DNA from: Phycisphaerales bacterium UBA7800
Lineage (GTDB): Bacteria; Planctomycetota; Phycisphaerae; Phycisphaerales; Phycisphaeraceae
DNA: 44,170 bases
Assembly: GCA_002480565.1 (NCBI GenBank)
Contig: DLCK01000013.1
Span: 143,949 to 188,118, forward strand
Direction: 5' to 3'
Made by a program: the position numbers and the translations under genes. How positions within the stretch are numbered: the first letter of the stretch is position 1; each line of letters starts with the position of its first letter. Shown piece by piece: positions 8,879-17,863 of the stretch. The notes below the pieces were generated by a model. It was not told where the DNA came from. It searched no databases and saw only the letters and a program-made list of their open reading frames with translations.

Positions 8879-9940
8879 TCAACTGTAGACTGATACTTCA
8901 TCTTCAAAGACCGGCTTTAAATCATGATGTGTCGGTTGGTGACCTTCACGTAACAAATCAAGTTGGCTAAGCGAAAACTTCAAAGCCTGGGGACCATCAA
9001 AACCCAGTCGTCGAATCGAAATGGGACTCGGAGCCGGCCAGGGGAAATTGCAATGAGCCACGACCTTGACCTGATCGGTGACGCCTGCTGCAATCAAACC
9101 CGAAGTAGCATGCTCGACAAGGTTGTCATCCATTATGATCAGCGCATCTGGACGCTTGGTTTGTGACGGATTAAATAGCAGATGCGTGATATTGGCTGCA
9201 CTATGTGCTTCTTTCTGAGACATAAGCAGATTCCAATAAGGCTGCATTTCCATCCCACGCGCTTTGGCACCGTGCATTAACTGCTGGGAATATCGCTCTA
9301 TGAGTCCGCCCACGGTGAGAACCGCCAGACGTTTGCAATTGAGCGTTGCCAGATGATCCAACGCTTTTTCAACAAAGGAGGACATATCCAGTGCAATGGT
9401 TGAATAGTGCCCCACAGTCCCTCGACCGGTTCGAAATGCCACCTTGGGGATGTCGGTTCGATCCAGCAGGCCTGACTCTTCAAGCTTGTGCGGCGATGAA
9501 GCGAAGATGATCCCAGCAGTCCGTTGCGATTCAACAAGCCTTGAGAGTTGAGCCATGCCGTCAGAGTCAACATGCCCATCCACGCCATAGAGACACTTCA
9601 TGCGTAATGGTCCCTTGGCATCCATCGTGGCTGCAGCTTGAACCAGAACGTTGTAAAAACGAGGCCACATTTCCTCACCAACATTAGGATGATTGCCAAA
9701 GGCCAATTGATAGTTGTAAAGATGCGGCGGATAGTCCACAACGCGTGTCCCCTGCCCGCGACGTGCTTCGAGGAAGCCATCATCCTGCAAATCTATCAAC
9801 GCCCGGTTGACCGTCATCGGGCCTGCTCCGTATTGCTGCTGAATGGCTACACGTGTTGGTATTGTCTGACCAGGGCTGATCTTGCCACTGATAATTTCAC
9901 TTCGAAGCGAGTCCCGGATTTCGTCGTATCGCGATGCCAT
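8879..9940 (-). CDS. GntR-type transcriptional regulator with LacI-like ligand-binding domain
   Basis: The N-terminus is a GntR winged helix-turn-helix (MASRYDEIRDSLRSEIISG through GFLEARRGQGTRV, about residues 1-68). The rest (about 75-353) is a periplasmic-binding-protein fold as in LacI/GalR regulators, with a typical AGIIFASSPH strand and a C-terminal IRRLGFDG segment. The usual ligand of this architecture (AraR-like) is a sugar. I prefer the ATG at 9940. The longer frame would start at a TTG at 9994 that lies inside the predicted -10 of its own promoter. It heads the leftward operon and is divergent from the 1363-residue protein gene, so it most likely controls both arms and itself. The effector is unknown. 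Confidence 0.88.
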   Translation of the reverse strand: MASRYDEIRDSLRSEIISGKISPGQTIPTRVAIQQQYGAGPMTVNRALIDLQDDGFLEARRGQGTRVVDYPPHLYNYQLAFGNHPNVGEEMWPRFYNVLVQAAATMDAKGPLRMKCLYGVDGHVDSDGMAQLSRLVESQRTAGIIFASSPHKLEESGLLDRTDIPKVAFRTGRGTVGHYSTIALDMSSFVEKALDHLATLNCKRLAVLTVGGLIERYSQQLMHGAKARGMEMQPYWNLLMSQKEAHSAANITHLLFNPSQTKRPDALIIMDDNLVEHATSGLIAAGVTDQVKVVAHCNFPWPAPSPISIRRLGFDGPQALKFSLSQLDLLREGHQPTHHDLKPVFEDEVSVYS

Positions 9941-9975
9941 GGAAATGCCAATCTTAAAAAAGATATCCAATACAA

Positions 9976-10003
9976 TTGACTTACTACTACTCAATTCTAT
10001 TAT
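9976..10003 (+). promoter_or_regulatory. Predicted promoter for the rightward propeller-SGNH-GH130 operon
   Basis: TTGACT (9976-9981), a 16-base gap and TATTAT (9998-10003) form a good sigma-70-type promoter with a leader of about 120 bases. A second possible start is TTCAAA (10067-10072), 17 bases, TACAAT (10090-10095), which would leave a leader of about 29 bases. The first overlaps the leftward promoter so fully that RNA polymerase could not occupy both at once. Confidence 0.45.
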
Positions 10004-10021
10004 TACCGATAGTTAAGTCAA
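9994..10021 (-). promoter_or_regulatory. Predicted promoter for the leftward gntR-pseudopilin-propeller operon
   Basis: On the minus strand TTGACT (10016-10021) is separated by 16 bases from TAGAAT (9994-9999), a five of six match to the consensus -10. Transcription would start near 9987 and give a leader of about 47 bases to the ATG at 9940. It overlaps the rightward promoter, and the two -35 boxes lie in an inverted repeat (ATTGACTTA / TAAGTCAAT). Confidence 0.5.
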
Positions 10022-10130
10022 TCAATCGAAGTAATAAATCTCACACTCCCTCTAACAAGCATAAAATTCAAAACCAGAATTCACGGGTCTACAATCAGTT
10101 CCATTAACACTTTTCGAAGGTTAAAACCAG

Positions 10131-13100
10131 ATGACGCAGTCCAGATGCACGCAAAAACACACATTCCGCTTTGGCAAGATGCTTTTATCCACTGTTCTAC
10201 TGATTGGCGGGCTATCGGCTACGCAGAGTACAGCAGCAACCAACATGATTGGCCGTCAAAGTCAGAACGAAGGCATTTCGGCGGTTCCTCTGCCAGCTGG
10301 CAAAACCGTCAGCATTGATGGCAAGCTCAATGAATGGGACACTTCAGGTCGAATCTGGGCCTTTGCAGACAAGGACATTCGTAACGACTATTCGGCACAG
10401 GTCTCCACGATGTGGGATAAGGACAACCTGTATCTGGCCATCGACTGGAAAGATCCCACCCCGATGTACAGCAACATCGACCCGGACTTTAATCCCAGTT
10501 CCGGTTGGAAATCAGACTCAGTTCAGATGCGTGTGAAGGTCGGTGACCGCCCACTTTGGATCACCACATGGTATTACACCAAGCGCAAGCAACCGGTCAT
10601 CCATTTCTCTTATTGGAAAGATCCCAACAAGGATAAAGCCGGGCAGGATGAACTGCTGCTCATCGCCAACCCCGACACCACGGTGCTGGGTGAAGGTGTC
10701 GAAATGGCCTATCGCAAACATGATGATGGCAAAGGCTATATTCAGGAAATCAAAATCCCCTGGGCTTTACTGTACCGAAACAATCCGAAAAATGACGCAG
10801 CACCGCATGTGGGCAAAACCATGAAACTCGGCATGGAATTTCTCTGGGGTGACCCCACTGGCGAAGTCTGGCCGGTTCATCGTTATGCAGACAACATGCA
10901 ACCCGGTGCCACATCGCGTGAGTTTTTCTGGACCGCTAGAAACTCCTGGGGCGATCTCAAACTCATCGGTGAAAACAACATTGCCCTTCGCAAATACATC
11001 AGTGATGAAGCGAAGCTTGAAGGTTCCATGCCGATTCGCGCGACACTGCCAAAATCAGCAGCACGATTCACCATCGCCATCAATGATGCCAACGGCAAAC
11101 GCATACGGAATCTCGCTGGGGATATGGATGTCCAGGATTACACCGTCGCCACAACCGACTCCACGCGCACCATTGAAGTCAAATGGGATCTGCTTGATGA
11201 CAAAGGCACACTCGTGAAGCCCGGTCAATATCAAGCAGTTGGACTCACACAAGATGGATTGAACGCTCAATACGAAATGTGCTTCTACAACCCAGGCACA
11301 CCCGCATGGGAAACACAGGCAGGCAACGGTGCGTGGGGGGCGGATCATTGCCCGCCATTACGTGCAGCTCAAGCCGGTGACTGGATGATCCTGTCCTGGC
11401 AGTTTGCTGAAGGCGGTAGTGGCATTATTGGCGTTGGCTCTGATGGTCTTAAAAAATGGGGCGAAAAGCGTGGCGCTCAATATCTTGCTGCCGATGCTAA
11501 CAGTGTCTACGCCGTCCCGGCAGGTTGGCATATCAAGACGGATGCCCTGATTCGACTCAACAGCAAAGACGGCGCGTACAAACCTTTCGTCCTCAATGGC
11601 AAGGAACGGCCTTTCGAACTGCCTATCTCCGAAATCACAGGCAATGACAAATGGACACCGGCAGGAATGACAGACGCAGGATCGTCACTTGCCATCCTCA
11701 TGCTTGAAAAAGCGAGCGACGGTCTTGCCGTCACATCACCCCAACAACTCAACAATCACAACGGACCTGCCACTACCGACAAAGGCAAAATCATCTGGAT
11801 CAACAAAGAATCAGCTGAGTTAATCAAGTCCGTTGACATCCACGCTTGCATTGGCATCGGTGCAACAAGTGACGGCATCATCTACACCATTGATGATAAA
11901 AACGCCTACCAACTCAACGGCAATCAACTCGTCAAACTCAATACCCCAACACTCGGCCACCCCTCAGCTATCACCACAGATAATAAAGGAAACATCCTCG
12001 TCACCGACATCGGCCCGGACATGCAGATTAAAGCCTATACCTCAACAGGAAAACTTGCATACACCTGTGGAATCAAAGGATCACGCTCAATTCGTGGCAA
12101 GTTCAACGAACAAGCCATGTACAACATGACCAGTGTCGCAGTCGATCAAACCGGCAATGTCTGGGCAGTGGAAAACTGGGACTACCCACGTCGTGTCTCC
12201 GTCTGGAATCCGAGTAACGGCAAACTCATCAAAGACTACATCGGCAACACCGGCTACGCTGGCACAGGTTGCACACTCCACGAAACCGATCCAACCATCG
12301 CCTACGTCGGCCCTATCCAACTCAAACTCGATAAAGCCACACGAACCTCCAAAGTCACCAATATCCTCTGGGTCCCAGATCATTCCAAGCATGAAAGTTT
12401 CGAAATCAGTCCCGGCTCACATGTGCTCGGTGAACACATTACAACCCATATCAACGGACAAACCCAAGACTACTACTACCAACCCAGCTATCGGGACTTT
12501 AACGGCCATGTCTTCTTCATAAAGCAAGGCGACACCATGGTGCCAGTCTCGGCAGTCACCACAGTAGGACGCATTTGTGGCATCATTGCACACAATGGTT
12601 CAATTGACGGTGTACTCTGGGACGAATTCAAAGACTGTGATCCATTCGATGGTGTCTACTGGAATGACGCCAACAATGATGCCAAAGTCCAGCGTAGCGA
12701 ATGTGTCATCATGCCTCTGGCCGATGCCAAAAAGAAAAACAAGCGTGCCCGTCTGTCTCTGCCATTGTTCAGCCGTTGGGGACAACGACCCGCTGACGAC
12801 CTGTCCTTTTACGTCTCAGGTTCTGGCGGAACCTACAAGTACACACCATTGGGCTATTCCCCCCAAGGCGCTCCCATCTTTGGCCCCCAAAGCCTCAAGG
12901 GGCCTCTCTATGATGACACCGCTGACTACGTCCCAGTCGATGAAGAAAAAATCCTCTTGAACCTCAGCTACAAGAACTATGCCTCAGCATCACGTGTCGC
13001 TGGCGTGGATATGAAAACCTATGAAACACTTTGGGAATACCCCAACCCCTATCCTGGTGTGCATGGTTCGCATAAAGCCACCATGCCCAAACCCGGCATG

Positions 13101-14222
13101 GTCATCGGCCCGCTGAAAATCGCAGGTGTTGCAAAAGTCAACGAAGAAATCGGCCGAGTCTTTCTGATCCGTGGCAACCTCGGGCAGGACTTTCTCATGA
13201 CCACCGACGGACTCTTCGTCGGCTCCATGTTCCGTGATGGACGCATCCCTGCTGAAACACTCCCAAGTATAGAAAGTCAACTCATCGGCCGTCCCATGGG
13301 GGGATTCTCCAACGGTGGTGAATCTTTCAATGGATGGTTCGGCAAGCAGGCTGATGGCAAGATTCGCATGACTACAGGCTTCCCCCGCCAAGCTGCCATG
13401 ATCCTCGAAGTCACCGGACTTGAATCCATTAAACGCCTTGAAAAACAGACAATTGCTGTCAACAGTCAAACCATCGCAATCGCTGACAAAGACAATCTGG
13501 CTCGCGCTCAACGTGATGCCAAACCCAAGCACTATGTCATCTCACCAGCAATCAACAAGATGAAAATCGACGGTGGTGATCGTGAATGGCCTCAACAACC
13601 CCGCATGGAAATCGAACGTGCAGGTTTCCCACAAAAGGGTTCAGCACGGATGATCTACGATGCTCAAAACCTCTACCTGTTCTACAATGTCGAAGACCCC
13701 TCCCCTTGGATTAACCAAGGCAAGGACTACACGCGACTGTTCAAAACAGGTGACGCAGTTGATCTGCAAATGTCCGTCGGCGGTGAACAAAACGCCAAGC
13801 GTCGCGATCCCAATGCCACGGATGTACGTGTCCTGATCAGTCAACTTGGTAACAAGCCCATCGCAGTGCTTATGAAGCCAGTCGACCCAACGGCCTCTAA
13901 GCAACATGCCATCACCTATACCTCGCCGGTACAGCCCAAGAGCTTTGACAATGTACAGATCATCCAAGACGCACAGGTCAAGGTTCGTACCGCAGGTGCC
14001 AGCTATACCGTCGAAGTCGCGATCCCTCTTGCAGCCATTGGTCTTAAGCCTGCCAAGGATTTGAAGGTTCGTGGTGATGTCGGATTCATCTCTTCCAATT
14101 CAGCTGGTCAGATCAATATTGCCCGAACCTATTGGACAAACCCCAATACCAATCTGGTCAACGATCTGCCACAGGAATCATGGCTCACGCCCAACGCCTG
14201 GGGGGAACTGGTCTTTGAATAA
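10131..14222 (+). CDS. Large secreted CBM9-like / FlgD-like / beta-propeller / CBM9-like protein
   Basis: The 1363-residue product has a signal peptide ending near residue 36 (KMLLSTVLLIGGLSATQSTAA). A first CBM9-like domain follows (about 47-270: SIDGKLNEWD, DNLYLAIDW), then a FlgD-like Ig segment (about 300-375: GKRIRNLAGD, LVKPGQYQAVG). A long propeller (about 380-1120) includes repeats such as GHPSAITTDNKGNILVTD. A second CBM9-like domain (about 1145-1363) begins KIDGGDREWP. CBM9 and related modules bind polysaccharide ends or sugars; enzymatic residues are not apparent. Compared with its divergent paralogue it gains the N-terminal CBM9-like domain. GAAGG about 11 bases before the ATG may serve as a weak ribosome site. 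Likely exported and involved in recognising a carbohydrate; this role is inference. Confidence 0.82.
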   Translation: MTQSRCTQKHTFRFGKMLLSTVLLIGGLSATQSTAATNMIGRQSQNEGISAVPLPAGKTVSIDGKLNEWDTSGRIWAFADKDIRNDYSAQVSTMWDKDNLYLAIDWKDPTPMYSNIDPDFNPSSGWKSDSVQMRVKVGDRPLWITTWYYTKRKQPVIHFSYWKDPNKDKAGQDELLLIANPDTTVLGEGVEMAYRKHDDGKGYIQEIKIPWALLYRNNPKNDAAPHVGKTMKLGMEFLWGDPTGEVWPVHRYADNMQPGATSREFFWTARNSWGDLKLIGENNIALRKYISDEAKLEGSMPIRATLPKSAARFTIAINDANGKRIRNLAGDMDVQDYTVATTDSTRTIEVKWDLLDDKGTLVKPGQYQAVGLTQDGLNAQYEMCFYNPGTPAWETQAGNGAWGADHCPPLRAAQAGDWMILSWQFAEGGSGIIGVGSDGLKKWGEKRGAQYLAADANSVYAVPAGWHIKTDALIRLNSKDGAYKPFVLNGKERPFELPISEITGNDKWTPAGMTDAGSSLAILMLEKASDGLAVTSPQQLNNHNGPATTDKGKIIWINKESAELIKSVDIHACIGIGATSDGIIYTIDDKNAYQLNGNQLVKLNTPTLGHPSAITTDNKGNILVTDIGPDMQIKAYTSTGKLAYTCGIKGSRSIRGKFNEQAMYNMTSVAVDQTGNVWAVENWDYPRRVSVWNPSNGKLIKDYIGNTGYAGTGCTLHETDPTIAYVGPIQLKLDKATRTSKVTNILWVPDHSKHESFEISPGSHVLGEHITTHINGQTQDYYYQPSYRDFNGHVFFIKQGDTMVPVSAVTTVGRICGIIAHNGSIDGVLWDEFKDCDPFDGVYWNDANNDAKVQRSECVIMPLADAKKKNKRARLSLPLFSRWGQRPADDLSFYVSGSGGTYKYTPLGYSPQGAPIFGPQSLKGPLYDDTADYVPVDEEKILLNLSYKNYASASRVAGVDMKTYETLWEYPNPYPGVHGSHKATMPKPGMVIGPLKIAGVAKVNEEIGRVFLIRGNLGQDFLMTTDGLFVGSMFRDGRIPAETLPSIESQLIGRPMGGFSNGGESFNGWFGKQADGKIRMTTGFPRQAAMILEVTGLESIKRLEKQTIAVNSQTIAIADKDNLARAQRDAKPKHYVISPAINKMKIDGGDREWPQQPRMEIERAGFPQKGSARMIYDAQNLYLFYNVEDPSPWINQGKDYTRLFKTGDAVDLQMSVGGEQNAKRRDPNATDVRVLISQLGNKPIAVLMKPVDPTASKQHAITYTSPVQPKSFDNVQIIQDAQVKVRTAGASYTVEVAIPLAAIGLKPAKDLKVRGDVGFISSNSAGQINIARTYWTNPNTNLVNDLPQESWLTPNAWGELVFE

Positions 14223-16377
14223 GTCTCGCTTGTTTGTCATAAATCTTCTTGCATGGATGGTGTGTCTCTTAACGATAAACACCATCCATGCACAGGAGTC
14301 AATCACCTTCGTCGGTGAGCATTGTCTAATCGACATACCAGACCTTCACCAGCAACAACCTTTCACGTTCAGTCTCCGGGTGCTGACGCGTGAAGGTTGG
14401 CTGGATAAGGGTAAGCAAACGCACATTGCCGACTCCTCAGGCACCTTGCGTTTCACGCCTGATACGCAAGGTGTTTTTGAGTTCACCACAATATCAAGCA
14501 AGCCTCAAACCATACGCTTGCTGGCAATGGACATACCTTCTGCGTTGGATCGCAAGGCCTTGCTCAAAGCTTTGCCACAGCATGGCCAGCGTCTACTTGA
14601 TGGCAAACCCATCACGATTCTTGCCATGGGCGATTCGGTCACCGCCACCGGTATCTATCACCAACTCCTGGGCAAGATGCTCCGCAAAGTCACCGGCAAC
14701 AATCAGATCACCGTTACAGTCAAAGCCCACCCAGGCAAGTCCGTAGATGCCTCCGTGCGCACCTATGACTCAGACATCAAACCTGTCAAGCCTGACATCG
14801 GATTACTGATGTACGGCCTTAACGATCAAGGCGCAGGCGGCGCAATGGATGTCTATCTGAAGCAAACGCGTTGGCTATGTGAACAACTCAAAGCAGACTT
14901 TGGCACCGACATGCTCCTACTCCAACCCACGCCTCATATCGAATCCGAACAGACTGCGTTTCGCACCATTGCCTACGCACAAGCACTCACAACACTTGCT
15001 GATGAGTTGGATTTACCTGTTGCCCAAACGTTTGATGCTATCTGGGGAATCGGTGGCCAATCAATCGCACAAAGCATGAGAGCTATGCAGCCTTTGTATC
15101 CACCACACTACAGCAAGCAATGGCAAACCATGCTTAGTCAGGATGGTAAGGGCGACACCATCCATCCCAACATTCTTGGTCATCTTGCACTTGCTCAAGC
15201 AGCTTACAACAGGATCACCGGCCAACCCAACCCTCCCAAACCACTACAATACAAGGCTCAAAACACGTGGGGCAAAAATGGATTAGTCACACAACTGACA
15301 ATCACCAACACATCCATCACCCACCGCACGGGCATGTTGTCCGTTTACCGAGCAGACCATTGGACCGCCCCACCACTTGCTGACTCCTTGCCCTACGATT
15401 CAGCGTCCGGCAAATCACAAACATTCAACATCAATTGGCCGACAATCAAATTGCCAGAGGATTTGCTGACGCTTAGAGCATCAGGTTATGTCACACATGA
15501 CCAACCCTATCTTGCCATCACCGACACGCATCATGGCCACCTGACCGTACAAGGTATCCAAACTCAACGTGCTGGCGATATGTACTATCCGCCCCAACGC
15601 ATCGTGACCGACGGCCCAAATTTTCATGTCCAAATGCGAGATGGTTTTTCCCGCATCATTCAAACGCTGACACTTCCTGATGACCAACCCGTTGGCCTGT
15701 TTCATGCAAAGACACAACGACGAAACAACACAGCCATCGCACAAGTAAGTTACACCCAATTTGCTCAAGCATTAATCGGCAAAGCAACTATTGATGGCGA
15801 TCTCTCCGAATGGACACAACACACATGGAGTCCGCTTGGCAATCCATCACAAGCCTGCTGGACAAACGGCCCGGTGGATAACCGAAACTCCCCTGCTGAA
15901 TGTGATCCGATCTTCAGTTTCAAATGTGCCCCCGACGGACTATACATGGCGATCAAAGTCAAAGGCGATCTATCCAAAGATCATCTGACCGTGCTCTTCG
16001 ATCCAAGACCTTCAACTGAGCTGGGTAAAGTCGGCGGATACTATTGGCTTAATGCAGGTTACAGCAATGGAACTTTTCAGGTTCGACATGGAGAAACCTC
16101 ACCCGGTAATGTCCGCATCACTTCTGCGATTCAAGCACATGGCGATCAATCGCACATTGAAATGTTCATCCCCTTTGCCTTGATGAACCAATCGCAATGG
16201 CCAACTGATCAGGACATGGGTCTGTCTTTGTGGTGGGCTCACAACGGGCCCAACGGCAAAACCAATCTGCTCTGGTCAGACCGTGGGCATCCATGGAACA
16301 CGACGCACTTTGGCGTCCTGCGTCGTGTCAAATCACCCGACGAATTTTTACCAACACTCGTACAAATCTGGCCATGA
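14215..16377 (+). CDS. Secreted SGNH/GDSL-type hydrolase with CBM9-like C-terminal domain
   Basis: I choose the TTG at 14215. It overlaps the preceding stop by eight bases, has a strong GGGGGGA sequence about seven bases upstream inside the previous gene, and opens a signal peptide (LFVINLLAWMVCLLTINTIHA). The product has 720 residues. SGNH blocks are visible: MGDSVT (138-143, nucleophile Ser141), GLND (Asn203) and DTIHPN (Asp314, His317). These fit an esterase or lipase-like fold, often a carbohydrate acetylesterase. A C-terminal CBM9-like domain (about 560-710, starting IDGDLSEW) matches those of its neighbours. The context suggests it removes ester groups such as acetyl from the polysaccharide handled by this operon, which is inference. 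There is no good ATG early in the gene. Confidence 0.82.
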   Translation: MNKSRLFVINLLAWMVCLLTINTIHAQESITFVGEHCLIDIPDLHQQQPFTFSLRVLTREGWLDKGKQTHIADSSGTLRFTPDTQGVFEFTTISSKPQTIRLLAMDIPSALDRKALLKALPQHGQRLLDGKPITILAMGDSVTATGIYHQLLGKMLRKVTGNNQITVTVKAHPGKSVDASVRTYDSDIKPVKPDIGLLMYGLNDQGAGGAMDVYLKQTRWLCEQLKADFGTDMLLLQPTPHIESEQTAFRTIAYAQALTTLADELDLPVAQTFDAIWGIGGQSIAQSMRAMQPLYPPHYSKQWQTMLSQDGKGDTIHPNILGHLALAQAAYNRITGQPNPPKPLQYKAQNTWGKNGLVTQLTITNTSITHRTGMLSVYRADHWTAPPLADSLPYDSASGKSQTFNINWPTIKLPEDLLTLRASGYVTHDQPYLAITDTHHGHLTVQGIQTQRAGDMYYPPQRIVTDGPNFHVQMRDGFSRIIQTLTLPDDQPVGLFHAKTQRRNNTAIAQVSYTQFAQALIGKATIDGDLSEWTQHTWSPLGNPSQACWTNGPVDNRNSPAECDPIFSFKCAPDGLYMAIKVKGDLSKDHLTVLFDPRPSTELGKVGGYYWLNAGYSNGTFQVRHGETSPGNVRITSAIQAHGDQSHIEMFIPFALMNQSQWPTDQDMGLSLWWAHNGPNGKTNLLWSDRGHPWNTTHFGVLRRVKSPDEFLPTLVQIWP

Positions 16378-16427
16378 TCGCTATCATGTGTTTGTACTAA
16401 TCCATTTTTATCCAAGTGAGTTTTATC

Positions 16428-17480
16428 ATGGCTGATCTTGCCAAACGTTTTTCCAATAACCCCATCATCACACCAGCAGATATCAAGCCCTCGCAGGAAG
16501 GCTTAATTGTCGAATGTGTCTTGAATCCCGGTGCATTCAAGTATCAAAACAAAACCGGCTTGCTCATGCGTGTGGCTGAAAATGCACCATCAACCGATAC
16601 AACCATCAGCGTTCCCTTGCTCGATGAGTCGGCAGAAGGTGGGATGAAAATTCTCAAAATCGACCGCAAAGATCCACAGCTTAAAGCCACCGACCCACGC
16701 GTGGTGAATTACAAAGGCGACGACCTGCTTACCACAGTCTCGCATCTGAGATTGGCATGGAGTGAGGATGGCAAACACTTCACTGTCGATGACAAACCCT
16801 TCATGATGGGACAGGGCAAGTACGAAGCTTACGGCATTGAAGACTGTCGCACATCACAGATTGGTAATGAGTACCATCTGACCTTTACCGCCGTCTCGGG
16901 CAACGGTGTTGCCGTTGGTCACGCAATCACCAACGACTGGCAGACGGTCTATCGCAAAGGTTTGATCCTCCCACCGCATAACAAAGACGTGGCCATCTTC
17001 GAAGAAAAAGTCAACGACCAATATGTCGCATTACATCGCCCAAGCAGCCCAGGTATTGGTGGGAATTACATCTGGATTGCAACATCGCCGGACACCATCC
17101 ATTGGGGCAACCATCACTGCATCGCCCAATCACGCCCGGGCATGTGGGACAGTGAACGCGTTGGTGGCGGGTGTGCGCCGATCCGTACTGACAAGGGATG
17201 GCTGGAAATCTATCACGGTGCAGACAACAAGGGACGTTACTGCCTGGGCGCTTTGCTGTTAGATTTAAATGAACCGTGGAAGGTCCTTGCCCGCAGTGAT
17301 CAGCCGATCATGGAGCCGACCGCACCTGAGGAAAAAGCAGGCTTTTACAGTCAATGCATCTTCACCAATGGGCACACCGTCGATGGAGATACCGTGACGG
17401 TCTACTACGGTGCTGCTGACACCGTCATTTGCGGTGCTCGTCTGAGTATCCGAGAGATATTAGCAACGCTTGATGTCTGA
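16428..17480 (+). CDS. Glycoside hydrolase family 130 protein (mannoside phosphorylase-like)
   Basis: The 350-residue protein has the five-bladed GH130 pattern. The hallmark GIEDCR carries the probable proton donor Asp139, and further features are LHRPSSPG, GGGCAPIRTDKGWLEIYHGAD, and a closing FYSQCIFTNG / VYYGAADT block. GH130 enzymes mostly phosphorolyse beta-mannosides to mannose 1-phosphate, while a branch hydrolyses beta-1,2-mannosides. The subfamily here differs from the copy at 25775 and its substrate cannot be fixed. It has no signal peptide, so it is cytoplasmic, unlike the two exported proteins before it. I use the ATG at 16428 rather than the GTG at 16416, which is part of the AAGTGAG preceding it. 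It ends the rightward operon. Confidence 0.85.
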   Translation: MADLAKRFSNNPIITPADIKPSQEGLIVECVLNPGAFKYQNKTGLLMRVAENAPSTDTTISVPLLDESAEGGMKILKIDRKDPQLKATDPRVVNYKGDDLLTTVSHLRLAWSEDGKHFTVDDKPFMMGQGKYEAYGIEDCRTSQIGNEYHLTFTAVSGNGVAVGHAITNDWQTVYRKGLILPPHNKDVAIFEEKVNDQYVALHRPSSPGIGGNYIWIATSPDTIHWGNHHCIAQSRPGMWDSERVGGGCAPIRTDKGWLEIYHGADNKGRYCLGALLLDLNEPWKVLARSDQPIMEPTAPEEKAGFYSQCIFTNGHTVDGDTVTVYYGAADTVICGARLSIREILATLDV

Positions 17481-17506
17481 ACCCAACGATCAACATCTGG
17501 ATCAAT

Positions 17507-17540
17507 AAAAAAATGCTGCCCTTGATGGACAGCGTTTTTT
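17507..17540. terminator. Bidirectional intrinsic terminator between the GH130 gene and tRNA-Gly
   Basis: GCTGCCC, a five-base loop and GGACAGC form a hairpin with one internal mismatch. It is flanked by a run of A on the left and six T on the right, so it can stop the rightward GH130 operon and the leftward tRNA transcript. Confidence 0.8.
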
Positions 17541-17592
17541 ATTGCCTATTCAGATTGCGGATGCTTCTCAAATAATGACACACGCAGTTCAA

Positions 17593-17665
<73 letters not shown>

Positions 17666-17863
17666 AATTGGATGGATTGCAATTATAGCTTTTCCATCAA
17701 CTCCAAAGCAAACCGACAAAGCCACCCGATCATGTTGAATGCTACATCTTGACTACCCTAACTAACAACACAGTCAATTGAAACCCAAAATCAGAACAAA
17801 ACTTGCAACCTTCATTGAGACTGGCGTGTTGTATGTTCGTCTACACATTATCAGGTAACTAAT

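Noticed and set aside
9941..9994. TTG start adding 18 residues to the GntR regulator
   Set aside because: It falls within the predicted -10 box and places extra residues ahead of a normal GntR N-terminus.
12990..13532. 180-codon open frame on the minus strand within the 1363-residue protein gene
   Set aside because: It lies in the middle of a continuous conserved coding frame and resembles no family.
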